Of a DNA stretch of 64,000 nucleotides, positions 35,422 to 44,787 are shown piece after piece. Both the position numbers and the translations under genes were made by a program. How positions within the stretch are numbered: the stretch's first letter is position 1; each line of letters opens with the position of its first letter. The notes beneath the pieces are model-generated. The model was not told where the DNA came from and made no database searches. It was given only the letters and a program-made list of their open reading frames with translations. Origin of the DNA: Kitasatospora sp. NBC_00374 (GTDB lineage Bacteria > Actinomycetota > Actinomycetes > Streptomycetales > Streptomycetaceae); NCBI RefSeq assembly GCF_041434935.1, contig NZ_CP107964.1, positions 248,001-312,000 on the forward strand, written 5' to 3'.

Positions 35422-36216
35422 TCAGGGGTGGATGGCGTGCTGCAGCATCTCCTGATAGGTGGACAAATCCGATGCGGGCGGCGCCTGGACGTCGACGGCG
35501 ACCCCGAGGTCGAGGTAGGTGGTGGTCGTGGTGCGCGGGCCTTGGGAGGTGTTCTCGGCCTCCACGCGTTTGACCAGTTCTCCGTTGGCGCTGATCCAGA
35601 AGTCGGCGGTGACCGTGCTGGTGCCCTCGGCCGCCAGCGACTGGGCGACCTGTGCCCGCTCGTCGGTGGCGAGACCGGCGGCGTAGTAGTCGGTGGCGGG
35701 CATCCGGACCCGCAGGCGGGTGCTGCGGACCTTGCCGACGTCGGTGTCCCCGAGATTCTCCACCGTGCCCGAGGCACCGGCGCCGGTGAGGCCCGTGACG
35801 GGGTTGAGCTGTCGGCGGAGCCTGAGAAAGCCCCCGGCCGTGTTGAACGACGCCGCACGGTCGGCCCAGGCGTTGGCGGGCCGACCCTCGGGACCGTCGA
35901 TACGGACCCACTTCAGGCCCGCCCAGGATGCGTCCTGATACGCGGCCCCGTCCACGACCCGTACGCCGGCGCCGAGATCGGCACGTATCTCCGGTGCCGC
36001 CCAACTCACCTTCGCGGACCTGCGCTGGATGCCGTCCGGCTGCTCGATGTCGATCCGCTCCACCGCGCTCTGGGCCCTGCCCATGGTCTCCGCGGCCCGG
36101 CGCAGCAGCTCCTGGGCGGACGGCCCCTTGGGGGTCCCGTCCGAACAGGCAGTCAACCCGCAGGCGAGGGCGAGAGTCACAACGGCGGCACAGGCCGCTG
36201 CTCGGGAGGTGCGCAA
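35422..36216 (-). CDS. Lipoprotein, LprG/LppX-like
   Basis: 264-residue exported lipoprotein. The TTG at 36216 is chosen because GAGG lies upstream and it opens a classical lipoprotein signal (TSRAAACAAVVTLALACG) with lipobox LTAC; lipidation would be on that Cys. The mature part (LLRRAAETMGRAQSAVERID, VSWAAPEIRADL, AWADRAASFNTAGGF, TADFWISANGELVKRV, TTTTYLDLGVAVDVQAPP) has the half-barrel pattern of LolA/LprG-type lipid-binding lipoproteins. Likely role: carrying a hydrophobic molecule at the outer face of the membrane. Confidence 0.75.
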   Translation of the reverse strand: MRTSRAAACAAVVTLALACGLTACSDGTPKGPSAQELLRRAAETMGRAQSAVERIDIEQPDGIQRRSAKVSWAAPEIRADLGAGVRVVDGAAYQDASWAGLKWVRIDGPEGRPANAWADRAASFNTAGGFLRLRRQLNPVTGLTGAGASGTVENLGDTDVGKVRSTRLRVRMPATDYYAAGLATDERAQVAQSLAAEGTSTVTADFWISANGELVKRVEAENTSQGPRTTTTTYLDLGVAVDVQAPPASDLSTYQEMLQHAIHP

Positions 36217-36439
36217 GGGTGTTTCCTCAGGTGGGAGGGGGTCGGCTGCCGAAGTATGACACGCAAGGGAACTGCTTCCCCGGGTGCGGGTGGGTGTATC
36301 CGTACGGAGACCGGCCCCGGTCCGCGGTGGGGCACCGCCGGGCGCGCGCCCGGCCGGCGCTCGCTCGGGGCCGTACGGCACGAGTACGGCGGAGACGGCG
36401 AGTTGGGGCCGCTCACGCGGATCCGATCACCGATCCGGG

Positions 36440-36890
36440 CGCCGACGCGGTGCTGTGCCGCACCAACGCCGACGCCCTGCGCTCAGGCCGTACTGGAGCT
36501 CAAGGCGGGCAAGCGCACCACCCACCCTGAGCTTTTCCTGTTCTCCTCCTGGGGCGAGGTGCAGGAGTACGTCGAGCAGGACAGTGCCGACTCCGACCTC
36601 AAGGCAACGTCCAACTCGTCGACACGCACGGCCCCGAGGCGATCCTCGCCGCTGCCCAGAGCCTCGCCCCCGAGGAGCATGCGCAAGTGGCGGTGTCGAC
36701 TGCACACAAGGCCAAGGGCCGCGAGTGGGACACTGTGCGGATCGCCGGCGGGTTCGAGGCGCCGCCCTCGACGAGGACGGGATGCAGCTGCCGCTGTCCC
36801 TGCCCGAAGCACGACTGGCCTACGTCGCGGTCACCCGCGCCCCGCCGACACCTGGACATGGAATCCATGGCCTGGCTCAGCGCATACGAG
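36440..36890 (+). pseudogene. UvrD-like helicase C-terminal remnant, several frameshifts
   Basis: Pieces in different frames: DAVLCRTNADAL, LELKAGKRTTHPELFLFSSW, then VSTAHKAKGREWDTVRIAGG (helicase motif V-like), then DEDGMQLPLSLPEARLAYVAV with TRA (motif VI-like), then ESMAWLSAYEKAF. The order is that of a superfamily I helicase C-terminal half; at least three frame changes show decay. Confidence 0.65.
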
Positions 36891-37400
36891 AAGGCCTTCA
36901 GCTGCGGGCCCGGCGCGGGCGGGCGGCGCCTCGAACTCAGCCTCACCGGGCAGCTCAAGTACCTCGCCTCCCCCATGTCCCGGTTCAGGGAACAGCACCT
37001 GCCCGACGCCCGTCACGTGAGGGGTGACTACCTGGCCCGACTGCCCCAACTCCCCCGCCCTGTCCAGCCCATGGATGTCGCCCACCCGAAGTTCGCCGCG
37101 CTCGGCCACGCCGTCGACTACCGGCTGCGCCTGTCTTTGGGCCGGGAGACGGGAGGGGCGGTCACGAGCGGCGCCGAGGCCCTGCACCCGCGCTGAAAAC
37201 TGCCCGGAGCACCGCACCGAAGGTCCGCACCGCCCTGCACACCGCCGGGCAGCAACTCCTCGACCTCATCCGGCGCCACCTGGACAGCGGCGGCACCTCT
37301 ATTTGGACGAGGGCACACTCTCCCGGTTGTAACATCGCCGCCTACTTCGAGGACATCTACCGCATCGGACGGATATCACCGCTTCAGCTTCTTCGCCCGC
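36890..37400 (+). pseudogene. Decayed hypothetical gene
   Basis: Reads SPMSRFREQHLPDARHVRGD, HPKFAALGHAVDYRLRLSLG up to TGA 37194, then in another frame VRTALHTAGQQLLDLIRRHL and NIAAYFEDIYRIGRISPLQ. The pieces look like consecutive parts of one protein of unknown function with a frameshift near 37200. Confidence 0.45.
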
Positions 37401-37420
37401 ACCGACGAACACACCACCCT

Positions 37421-37819
37421 GTGCAACCGCACCGGCGGCGGCACCGACCCGACCTTCCGACCGGGCGCGTGGCTGCGCGCATGCAGGACAAGGCCCGCAC
37501 CAACGGAAAGCTCAGCCCCCAGCAGCTCGCCCTGCTGGACGCGCTGACCGCCCTCGCCCAGCAGGCGGTCACGTCGGCCCCGCCGGCTCCTGTCACCTGG
37601 TCCGCTGAGTGGTCGTGCGGCGCCTGTGGCGACGGGGGAGATGCCCAGTTCGAGGACGGCACGAGCGTGGCCGCCGACCACGACTGCGGCCAGGGCGACG
37701 GACCCGAGATCGGCTGGGAGGGCCGGGCCGAGTGCTCCGCCGGCGGCTGGTCCCTGGACACCGACTTCGCCGACGGCGAGTACGTCGAGTCGGACCACCA
37801 CTGCGCCACCGGCCAGTAG
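37421..37819 (+). pseudogene. Helicase-associated-domain remnant joined to Cys-rich tail
   Basis: A short helicase-associated (HA) motif, RMQDKARTNGKLSPQQLALL, is followed in the same frame by an acidic, cysteine-containing segment (WSAEWSCGACGDGGDAQFED, SVAADHDCGQGDG, ESDHHCATG) ending at TAG 37819. The part before residue 20 is in a wrong frame relative to the expected HA repeat. A strong terminator follows. The tail may be an intact small domain of unknown function. Confidence 0.45.
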
Positions 37820-37832
37820 CACACCGCCACAG

Positions 37833-37857
37833 GGGCGGCCCGACCACCGGGCCGCCC
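37833..37857 (+). terminator. Strong hairpin terminator
   Basis: Perfect 10-bp stem GGGCGGCCCG/CGGGCCGCCC with a 5-base loop ACCAC, then TTC, 13 bp after the stop at 37819. Confidence 0.7.
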
Positions 37858-37897
37858 TTCACCCGTTCCCCCGCCGACCCGGAAGGCAGCACCCGCG

Positions 37898-38085
37898 ATG
37901 ACCGACTCCACCCGCCCCGACCCCGCCCCTGCCGCTGCGCCCGTACGGCTGGAGCTGTTCGCGTCCCGCGGCGGGCCCGTCCCGGCCCGCCGGCACCTGG
38001 GCCGGGCGATCCTCGACTCCCCGCTGGTGCGCGGCTCATCAGCCTGTGGCTGAGGGCTGGGTGCGCCCCGCGCGAGGTATCTCAT
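37898..38085 (+). pseudogene. Truncated and frameshifted hypothetical gene
   Basis: ATG 37898 (after GGAAGGCAG) begins TDSTRPDPAPAAAPVRLELF and ASRGGPVPARRHLGRAILDS. The frame stops near 38053, but coherent sequence LISLWLRAGCAPREV continues in another frame from about 38035. Looks like the N-terminus of a gene cut off near 38085. Unrecognised. Confidence 0.4.
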
Positions 38086-38144
38086 CCGTCCTCGGTGCGA
38101 CTCACCGACTGGAATCCGTGGCACTCCGGGCCTGAGGGCGGACG

Positions 38145-38693
38145 ATGTATGTCGTGGATGTGACAATGACAGAAGTCTTCGCGTCGACTGCCGCCGTAAC
38201 GATTCCGGTCCTGGCTCTTGCCGGAGCCATTGAGATGCGTGAGGCTTCGAAAAAGATCGCCCTCAGAGGGGGGAAGCTGCTAACTGCTCCTTTTCTCGCT
38301 AGTGCAGCTTGGGCTTTTTTGATTCTATTCAGCCTCGGCTGCGAGGCGGGGTGCTTTAAATTCCTTGGAAAATCCGAAGAGCAGCGGAGAAGTGCGCCAT
38401 ATTTTTTCGGTACGGATCCACGCTACGTCCTATGGTGTATTGCCGGGCTACTCTTCTTCTTGCTCTATTTCCCTGCCGTCAATGTGTTCGCTTCGGTCAT
38501 GCGGATCGTGAGGGAGGAGCAGAGAAAGAAAAATCGGGCGTGGGACGACTCCGACCTCCATCACCTGGGCACCCGCGCCGTCGGCCGCTTCACCACGATC
38601 GCCCCCGACGCCACCCCCACTCCAGCCGACCCAAACGATCCTGAGGATCCCCGCGGGGACGTGTCGAGGCCAGGCCGTCGGCCTCCGGCTTGA
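38145..38693 (+). CDS. Hypothetical membrane protein, low-GC codon use
   Basis: 182 residues with three hydrophobic segments: VFASTAAVTIPVLALAGAI, LTAPFLASAAWAFLILFSLG and YVLWCIAGLLFFLLYFPAVN. A charged cytoplasmic-type C-terminus follows (MRIVREEQRKKNRAW then a Pro/Asp-rich tail). The central 300 bp use AT-rich codons (TTT, ATT, AAA, AGT) unlike nearly all neighbours, which suggests recent acquisition or weak codon selection. The start may be ATG 38145 or ATG 38166. Function unknown. Confidence 0.6.
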   Translation: MYVVDVTMTEVFASTAAVTIPVLALAGAIEMREASKKIALRGGKLLTAPFLASAAWAFLILFSLGCEAGCFKFLGKSEEQRRSAPYFFGTDPRYVLWCIAGLLFFLLYFPAVNVFASVMRIVREEQRKKNRAWDDSDLHHLGTRAVGRFTTIAPDATPTPADPNDPEDPRGDVSRPGRRPPA

Positions 38694-39063
38694 CGCGTCG
38701 AGGCTCTGCTGGAGGTGGGGTCGCCGCTGTACGAGGATTGGCCTCGGATGCCGTGGACAGCGGCTTCGTCGTGGCCGCGGGCGTCCCGCCGGAGGTGGCG
38801 GCCGAGGTCCGGGTACGGCGCGGCGCGTTGGTCCGCCCAGCCCTACCGGGCGCTCGCCGACACCGGCCCCGTCCTGCAGCCTGCGTACTGGCTCGGCATC
38901 CGCTCTCTTGGCCCGAGCACCTGGTCGACCGCGTTGCGCACCGGCGACGACGCGGTGCCCGACAACGGCCTGGCCAATCTCGCGGCTGGCACCTGGGAGC
39001 TCGGCCCGTGGGCCTGGCGGCGAGGGAGGTCATCAACCAGGGTGCCGTCCCGGCTGGACTCTT
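38694..39063. other. Gap with an unnamed coding-like fragment
   Basis: Plus-strand codons around 38840-39010 (YRALADTGPVLQPAYWLGIR, then DDAVPDNGLANLAAGTWELG) look protein-like but lack a start and a natural end. Unassigned. Confidence 0.3.
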
Positions 39064-39195
39064 CTACCGTCCGGTGACCGCCTGGACTATCACCCCGCAT
39101 GCGGCGACCGCGACCCCGAGCAGCGCCGCCCGGCGTTGGCCCCAGTCGGCAGCCCGCGTCCACCACGCCGCCCGGGCCTTCTTCGTGTGATCCAT
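39064..39195 (-). CDS. Possible small membrane protein
   Basis: 43 residues from ATG 39195: basic N-terminus (DHTKKARAAWWTRAADWGQR) then a hydrophobic helix AALLGVAVAACGVIVQAV. GAGGGG lies 9 bases before the start. Short, so support is limited. Confidence 0.35.
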   Translation of the reverse strand: MDHTKKARAAWWTRAADWGQRRAALLGVAVAACGVIVQAVTGR

Positions 39196-39204
39196 TCCGT
39201 CCAT

Positions 39205-39818
39205 CCCCTCGAGTTCCCCGTGCCGGAGCGGCAATCGGGGTTGTACGGGTCGGTGGCAGCGGGGCCGCTGCACCCTGGTCACAGCACAGTCCCGAACCCA
39301 TCGGGCTGCCTATTTCGCTCGTTAGGCATGTATGGGCGGACTTTCATTTGCAAAACGCGCGCACCACCCTTGTGTCGCAATGGAATTGGGCGTGGCAAGG
39401 CGGAGCTCCCGCTTCCCCCATCCCGCCGGTCCCTGTGTCCCTGTGTCCCTGCGGCCAGGTAATCGCTGACCGGAGCCGAGCGCCCCTTCACGTGGGCGTG
39501 GCGGTACTGCCGTCGCTCGGCCCCTGTTATCCGTACCCCCACGGCCCGGGGTGTCGGGAGCGGCCGGGGCCGGTGGAGGGGCGTGGCGTGATGGCCGTCA
39601 GGAGCGCGGGATGCCCCGAGGTGCGGGCGGTCCGCCCATGTGCACCGGCAAGGCCTGTGAGGGTCCGTCACAGCCTCGGCGCGGCCCGGCGGTAACCGTC
39701 GACTGCCGGGCCCGGTTGCAGCCGGTCGACGACCTGCTGCGAACCGCCGCGACCAAGCCGGCGTGCTCCCACCGGGGCCCTGACTACGCTGTCATGACGG
39801 CATGTCAGAATCCCCCGC
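39205..39818. other. Intergenic region
   Basis: No gene recognised. Bases 39310-39400 are AT-richer and could include a promoter; the rest is typical high-GC sequence with only shadow frames. Confidence 0.4.
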
Positions 39819-40409
39819 ATGGTCGAGAACACGGGGATGAACACATACCAGCGCCTGGCCGTCCGGCTGCACGAACTCGGCATGATCACCCGCCAGAAGG
39901 CGGACGAGTCGGGCGCGTACACCGCCGACTGGGGCGAGCCCCACCCGAACCGGCGCACCGAGGAGCTGACCGAGGTGCTCGAGGTCTGCGACGTGGCCCT
40001 GCAGGCCCACGGCGAGGACGTCGACTTCGCCGAGGGCGCCTACGCCGGCATCTTCGAGGACGCGGAGCGGATGATCGGCGGCGCGGTCACCGTCACGGAC
40101 GTGGAACTGATCGGCGAGATCGGCTCGCCGCGGGATCTCGACTTCAAGGTCAACGGCGAGCCCAAGTCCTGGCGGATCGAGCAGGAGTCCGACGACTACC
40201 TCGACCTGGGCGCCGTCGAGGAGGGCATCTCGGACCTCGTCCCGGGCGGCGACGACCCGCGGGTCTTCCACTGCGTCCCCGGCGACGGCGCCTGCGCCGA
40301 CGACTACTACCTGCTGGCCACCCCCGGGCAGGCGGCGGCGCTGCGCGACGAGTTCGACCTGCGCATCGAGGTCCGCGGCGCGGACGGACTGCCCACCCAC
40401 GAGCAGTAG
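39819..40409 (+). CDS. Acidic hypothetical protein
   Basis: 196-residue soluble protein, very acidic, with no signal peptide or membrane segment. Internal sequence such as TYQRLAVRLHELGMITRQKA, LTEVLEVCDVALQAHGEDVD and WRIEQESDDYLDLGAVEEGI suggests an alpha/beta protein. Such acidic single-domain proteins are often immunity-type, but nothing adjacent supports that. ATG 39819 or ATG 39837 may be the start; neither has a strong ribosome-binding site. Codon bias is strongly coding. Confidence 0.65.
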   Translation: MVENTGMNTYQRLAVRLHELGMITRQKADESGAYTADWGEPHPNRRTEELTEVLEVCDVALQAHGEDVDFAEGAYAGIFEDAERMIGGAVTVTDVELIGEIGSPRDLDFKVNGEPKSWRIEQESDDYLDLGAVEEGISDLVPGGDDPRVFHCVPGDGACADDYYLLATPGQAAALRDEFDLRIEVRGADGLPTHEQ

Positions 40410-40749
40410 CCCCACCCCGAGCCGGGCCGCCCGCCACTGTCAGGTCCGCCATGCCATCGGACGCCCATCCGCCAGCCGATCAGGCAGACCGGCAACACAG
40501 CCCAGCGGGCCGGGGCCAGCTTGCTGTGGGTGGGACCCGCGGTGAGCAGGTCTGTCCCACCGCGAGCACGGGATGGGGATTTTCTCTGGGATGGACCAGC
40601 GGCGAGCGTCTCGGTGTGTTCCAGGATCTCGCCGATCACGGCTTCGATGGCTCCGGATCTGACGCCGCCTCCCGCCTCGGCGAACGAGGACGCCCCGCGC
40701 GCCGCGTTCATGATCCCCACCACGACCGGCAAAGGCAGGTCCCTTTCGA
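40410..40749. other. Gap, probable IS remnant
   Basis: No intact gene. Short coherent codons on the minus strand (AIEAVIGEILEHTETLAAGP) might be part of a lost element; not assignable. Confidence 0.3.
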
Positions 40750-41010
40750 CGTGAGCAAGAAGGTCAAAGGCCGCAAGCGGTTCATCGTCGCCGACACCCT
40801 CGGCCTGCTTCTGGCCGTGCACGTTGTCGCGGCCAGCGTCCAGGACCGCGACGGCGCCCGCCGCCTGCTGCTGGACCCGGCTCGACCGCCCTGGTGTCCG
40901 GAAGATCTGGCGGACCAGGGCTTCGCCGGCCGCCTCGTCGACCGGACCACCCAGATCCTCCGCCGTCAGCCGGCGCGCACCACCGGGCCCACGCCGCCCT
41001 CAACTCCTCG
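40750..41010 (+). pseudogene. IS5-type transposase internal remnant
   Basis: Reads VSKKVKGRKRFIVADTLGLL then LAVHVVAASVQDRDGARRLL and LADQGFAGRLVDRTTQILRR, the segment between the first and second catalytic regions of IS5-type transposases (xGRKRHIxxDTxGLLL pattern). The N- and C-terminal parts are missing. Confidence 0.7.
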
Positions 41011-41082
41011 TACGGGGCTGCGCCGTCTCCCGGCGAGGCCCGCGCAAGGGCCCGACACCGCCTGCTGGGAGGATCTCCGGCA

Positions 41083-41404
41083 TGGACTCCCCGCTCCGCG
41101 TCCTCCACGTCCTGGGCCACCGCTCGTTCGCCGAGATCGGTCAGCCTGTCCTGGCCGTCCCCGACGAGGGGCGCGGCCTGCTCGCCGTCGCGGGTGAGCG
41201 CGGGTTCGCCCAGACAGCGACGGTCGCGGTGTACGGCACGGGGAACCTTGCCTGCCGGGCCGTGCTCCGTACGCGTTTCCCGGTGCACGCGCTGGCCTTC
41301 CATCCCACGGCGCCCCTGCTTGCGGTCGGCACCGGGGAGTACGACGGCGGCTACTTCTTCGAGGGCGAGCTGCTCCTCCTCGACTGGGGGCAGGGGTGTC
41401 CAAC
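41083..41404 (+). pseudogene. WD40-type protein, N-terminal fragment
   Basis: ATG 41083 begins a coherent protein: LGHRSFAEIGQPVLAVPDEG, LACRAVLRTRFPVHALAFHP, APLLAVGTGEYDGGYFFEGE, LLLLDWG. The RFPVHALAFHP...LLAVGTG pattern is that of a WD40-type beta-propeller blade. After LLLDWG the frame becomes unrelated and stops at 41423. Only the first blade or so remains. Confidence 0.55.
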
Positions 41405-41423
41405 TCGTAGGCCGGCGCCGTGA

Positions 41424-41861
41424 CCCTGTGCCCGTTCGGTTCGCCCGACCCCTCCAGAGCCCGTGCCGGATCTCGGGACCGGAGAATCGGCTGATTCAGC
41501 GTCAGGCTGACGTTCCCGTGGGCCCTGCACTACGGTGGTGAACCGTCTGGGGGGAGGACATGGTTGGGCAGCTCCGACGCCCGGAACGGCGACCGGACGC
41601 GAGACCGCGACACCGAGCCGAGCGCCGGGTGGGATCGGGAGGCGCGGATGTGCCCGTACCCCGGGGGGCGGCCCTTCGGTGCCGCCGTCCGGCTTCCCTC
41701 GTAGCCGGAAGCCCGACCGCGAACAACAGCTCGACGCCTCGACGGCCGAGCCGGGACGTTTCCCGCTCGACTCACGAGATCGGCCGGTCAAATCCCACTC
41801 AGACCTCGGTCCAGGGCACGGAACTCACACTGGTGGGCTGTGGGGAAGGCCGTCTGCGCGG
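41424..41861. other. Intergenic region downstream of the inositol operon
   Basis: No gene or strong terminator hairpin identified; only shadow frames on both strands. Confidence 0.4.
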
Positions 41862-43784
41862 TCACAGGTGTCGTTGCTGCCGCCGCTTGGCGTCGTCGTA
41901 GGCCCGGCGGGCCTCGGCGGTGGCCTGGCGGGTGGAGACCTCGGCGACCGGGACCTCCCACCAGGCGGACGCGGTGACCGCCGGAGCGACGTCGTCGGGG
42001 GCTGCCGCCGCCGCGGTCTCGACGTACACGGCGGTGGGGCGGTCGGCGGCGCGGGCGGTGCGCAGGGCGTGGCGGAGCTGCTCGACGGTGTCGGCCCGCA
42101 GGACCTCCAGGCCGAGGCTGGCCATGTTGGCCGCGAGGTCGATCGGCAGCGGGTCACCGGTGTAGCCGCCGTCCGGCGCCCGGTAGCGGTACGCCGTTCC
42201 GTAGCGTTCGGCGCCGACCGCCTCGGAGAGGTTGCCGATCGAGGCGTAGCCGTGGTTCTGCACCAGCACCGGGATGATCTTGATGCGCTCCTGGACGGCG
42301 GTGACCAGCTCGGTCGGCATCATCAGGTAGGTGCCGTCGCCGACCAGCGCGAAGACCTCCCGGTCGGGGGCGGCCAGCCGGACGCCGAGCGCGGCCGGGA
42401 TCTCGTACCCCATGCAGGAGTAGCCGTACTCGACGTGGTACTGCCGCGGATCGCGGGCCCGCCACAGCCGGTGCAGGTCGCCGGGGAGCGAACCGGCCGC
42501 GTTGACCAGCACGTCGCGTTCGGCGAGGGTCTCCTGGAGCACACCGAGCAGCTGGGTCTGGGTGGGGCGGGCAGCCGGGTCCGGGGCGTGGTAAGCCCGG
42601 TCGACCAGGCGCTGCCAGGTACGGGCGGCGCCGGCGCACACCTCCCGGTGCTCCCGGTCGACCCGGTGGCCGGCCAGGTGGGCGGTGAGCTGCTCCAGTC
42701 CGCTGCGGGCGTCGGCCACCAGCGGCTCGCCGGCCAGCTTGTGGGCGTCCGGCGCGGCGATGTTGAGGTTGACGAAGCGGACGCCGGGCGAACCGAACAG
42801 AGTGGCGGAGGCGGTGGTGAAGTCTGTCCAGCGGGTACCGACACCGATCACCAGGTCGGCCCGGGCCGCGGCGGCGTTGGCCGCCGTGGTTCCGGTGTGG
42901 CCGACCGCACCGAGCTGCGCGGGGTGGTCCCAGGGCAGCGAGCCCTTGCCGGACTGCGTCTCGGCAACCGGCAGGCCGGTCGCCTCGACGAGGGAGGCCA
43001 GGGCCGCCTCGGCCCCGCTGTGGTGGACACCACCGCCCGCCACGAGCAGCGGCCGGCGGGCGGCCCTGATCAGCTCGGCGGCCCGGGCCAGCTCCCCGGC
43101 GTCCGGCTGCGGACGGCGGATCCGCCAGAGACGGTCGGCGAAGAAGGCCGCCGGCCAGTCGTACGCCTCGGCCTGGACGTCCTGCGGGACGGCGAGCGTC
43201 ACCGCCCCCGTGTCGACCGGGTCGGTCAGCACCCGCATGGCGTGCAGCGCCGCGTCGATGAGCATCTCCGGGCGCCAGATCCGGTCGAAGTAGCGGGAGA
43301 CCGGGCGCAGCGCGTCGTTGACCGTCAGGTCGCCCGAGGCCGGTGACTCCAGCTGCTGGAGGACCGGGTCGGCGGGGCGCGTCGCGAAGACGTCGCCGGG
43401 CAGCAGCAGGACCGGCAGCCGGTTGACGGTGGCCAGGGCGGCGCCGGTGACCAGGTTGGTGGCGCCGGGGCCGATCGAGGTGGTGACGGCGTGGGTGGCG
43501 GCCCGGCCGCGCTGGCGGGCGAAGCCGACGGCGGCGTGCACCATCGCCTGCTCGTTGCGGCCCTGCAGGAACGGCATGCCGTCCGGGCCGTCCTGCCCGG
43601 CCTGCCGCAGCGCCTGCCCGAGACCCGCCACGTTGCCGTGGCCGAAGATGCCCCAGCAGGCCGCGATCAGCCGCTGCCGGTGGCCGTCGCGTTCGGTGAA
43701 CTGGTGGGCGAGGAAGCGCACCAGCGCCTGGGCGGTGGTCAGGCGGACGGCGGCGCCGGGCGCCTCGGGACTGGCGGCGGTCAT
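41862..43784 (-). CDS. iolD: 3D-(3,5/4)-trihydroxycyclohexane-1,2-dione acylhydrolase (IolD)
   Basis: ThDP-dependent enzyme of 640 residues that opens the inositol-derived ring diketone to 5-deoxy-glucuronate. The N-terminal ThDP domain has the activating Glu in FLQGRNEQAMVHAAVGFARQ and TSIGPGATNLVTGAA. The C-terminal domain has the ThDP/Mg motif GDGTYLMMPTE with downstream NHGYASIGNL. The length fits IolD. Its ATG overlaps the iolB stop by 4 bp (ATGA), so it is the last, translationally coupled gene of the operon. No disabling change is seen. Confidence 0.93.
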   Translation of the reverse strand: MTAASPEAPGAAVRLTTAQALVRFLAHQFTERDGHRQRLIAACWGIFGHGNVAGLGQALRQAGQDGPDGMPFLQGRNEQAMVHAAVGFARQRGRAATHAVTTSIGPGATNLVTGAALATVNRLPVLLLPGDVFATRPADPVLQQLESPASGDLTVNDALRPVSRYFDRIWRPEMLIDAALHAMRVLTDPVDTGAVTLAVPQDVQAEAYDWPAAFFADRLWRIRRPQPDAGELARAAELIRAARRPLLVAGGGVHHSGAEAALASLVEATGLPVAETQSGKGSLPWDHPAQLGAVGHTGTTAANAAAARADLVIGVGTRWTDFTTASATLFGSPGVRFVNLNIAAPDAHKLAGEPLVADARSGLEQLTAHLAGHRVDREHREVCAGAARTWQRLVDRAYHAPDPAARPTQTQLLGVLQETLAERDVLVNAAGSLPGDLHRLWRARDPRQYHVEYGYSCMGYEIPAALGVRLAAPDREVFALVGDGTYLMMPTELVTAVQERIKIIPVLVQNHGYASIGNLSEAVGAERYGTAYRYRAPDGGYTGDPLPIDLAANMASLGLEVLRADTVEQLRHALRTARAADRPTAVYVETAAAAAPDDVAPAVTASAWWEVPVAEVSTRQATAEARRAYDDAKRRQQRHL

Positions 43785-44746
43785 CGCTCGGGGCCTTCCG
43801 TCGGTGCGGGTACAGGTGCTGGTGCGGGTGTTGCTGCTCCGCGGGCGGGTGCGGTGTACAGCGGCAGCCGCGGGTCAGGGGCCTGGCCGGTCCAGGTCTG
43901 CCGGACCCAGGCGTGGGCGGGGTCGTCGCAGATCAGCCAGGCACGGGTGGCGCCGGGCCCGGCCATCGCGTTGAGGTAGTACATGTCGTACCCGGGCGCC
44001 GCCATCGACGGGCCGTGATAGCCGTCGGGCACGAGCACCGCGTCGCCGGTTCGGACCTCGGCGAGCAGGTCCGAACGGGTGCGGTCGCCGGACGGGTAGA
44101 CCCGGTGGTAGCCACTGCCGGGCGTGCCGGCAGGGGAGTCGGCGATGGTGAACCAGTAGATCTCCTCCAGCCGGCTCTCCTCGCCCGGACGCTCCCGGTC
44201 GTGCCGGTGCGGCGGGTACGAGGACCAGTTCCCGGCCGGGGTGAGCACCTCGACGGCGATCAGCCGGTCGGTGGCGAAGGCGTCCACCCCGGCGAAGTTG
44301 TTGACCTGCCGGGTGCTGCTCCCGGTGCCGCGGATCTCCACCGGGACCTCGTCCGCCGGTCCGTGACGGAAGGCCAGCCGCCGCTCGCACCGGGCCCCGG
44401 TGAGGGCGAACCGTCCACCGGCCGCGCTGGTGACGGTGGCCGTGCTGTCGCGCGGCAGGTAGGCGAAGTCACTGACGGCACGGAACACGTCGGGCCGCCC
44501 GTGCAGGTCCAGCGTCCGGCCGTCGCAGGTGACCCGGGCCGCACCGGAGAGCGGCAGCACGATCCACTCGCTGTCCCCGGTGTCGAATGTCCGGGATGCG
44601 CCGGGCGCCAGGTCGAGGATCCGCAGCGAGGTGTAGGTCCAGCCGGCGGTCGCCGGGTCGATCCGGCAGCGGTAGCCGTCGCGGGTGGCGGACCCGTCGG
44701 GCAGGTGCAGCCGTACGGGGCCGGGGCCGGGCGCGTCCGCAGGCAC
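43781..44746 (-). CDS. iolB: 5-deoxy-glucuronate isomerase (IolB)
   Basis: Bicupin isomerase of 321 residues converting 5-deoxy-glucuronate to 5-dehydro-2-deoxy-gluconate. The GTG at 44746 is set by GGAGG just upstream. Family motifs: TGDSEWIVLPLSGAARV, FRAVSDFAYLPRDSTATV, TRQVNNFAGVDAFATDRLIA, and the metal-binding region WSSYPPHRHDRERPGEESRL with EEIYWFTI. The C-terminal tail of about 20 Ala/Pro-rich residues is longer than the core requires. It overlaps iolD and follows the aldolase gene by 41 bp. Confidence 0.92.
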   Translation of the reverse strand: MPADAPGPGPVRLHLPDGSATRDGYRCRIDPATAGWTYTSLRILDLAPGASRTFDTGDSEWIVLPLSGAARVTCDGRTLDLHGRPDVFRAVSDFAYLPRDSTATVTSAAGGRFALTGARCERRLAFRHGPADEVPVEIRGTGSSTRQVNNFAGVDAFATDRLIAVEVLTPAGNWSSYPPHRHDRERPGEESRLEEIYWFTIADSPAGTPGSGYHRVYPSGDRTRSDLLAEVRTGDAVLVPDGYHGPSMAAPGYDMYYLNAMAGPGATRAWLICDDPAHAWVRQTWTGQAPDPRLPLYTAPARGAATPAPAPVPAPTEGPER

Positions 44747-44787
44747 GGTGCCTCCTGATGGTGTCGGGGGTGGTGGGTGAGTGCCGG

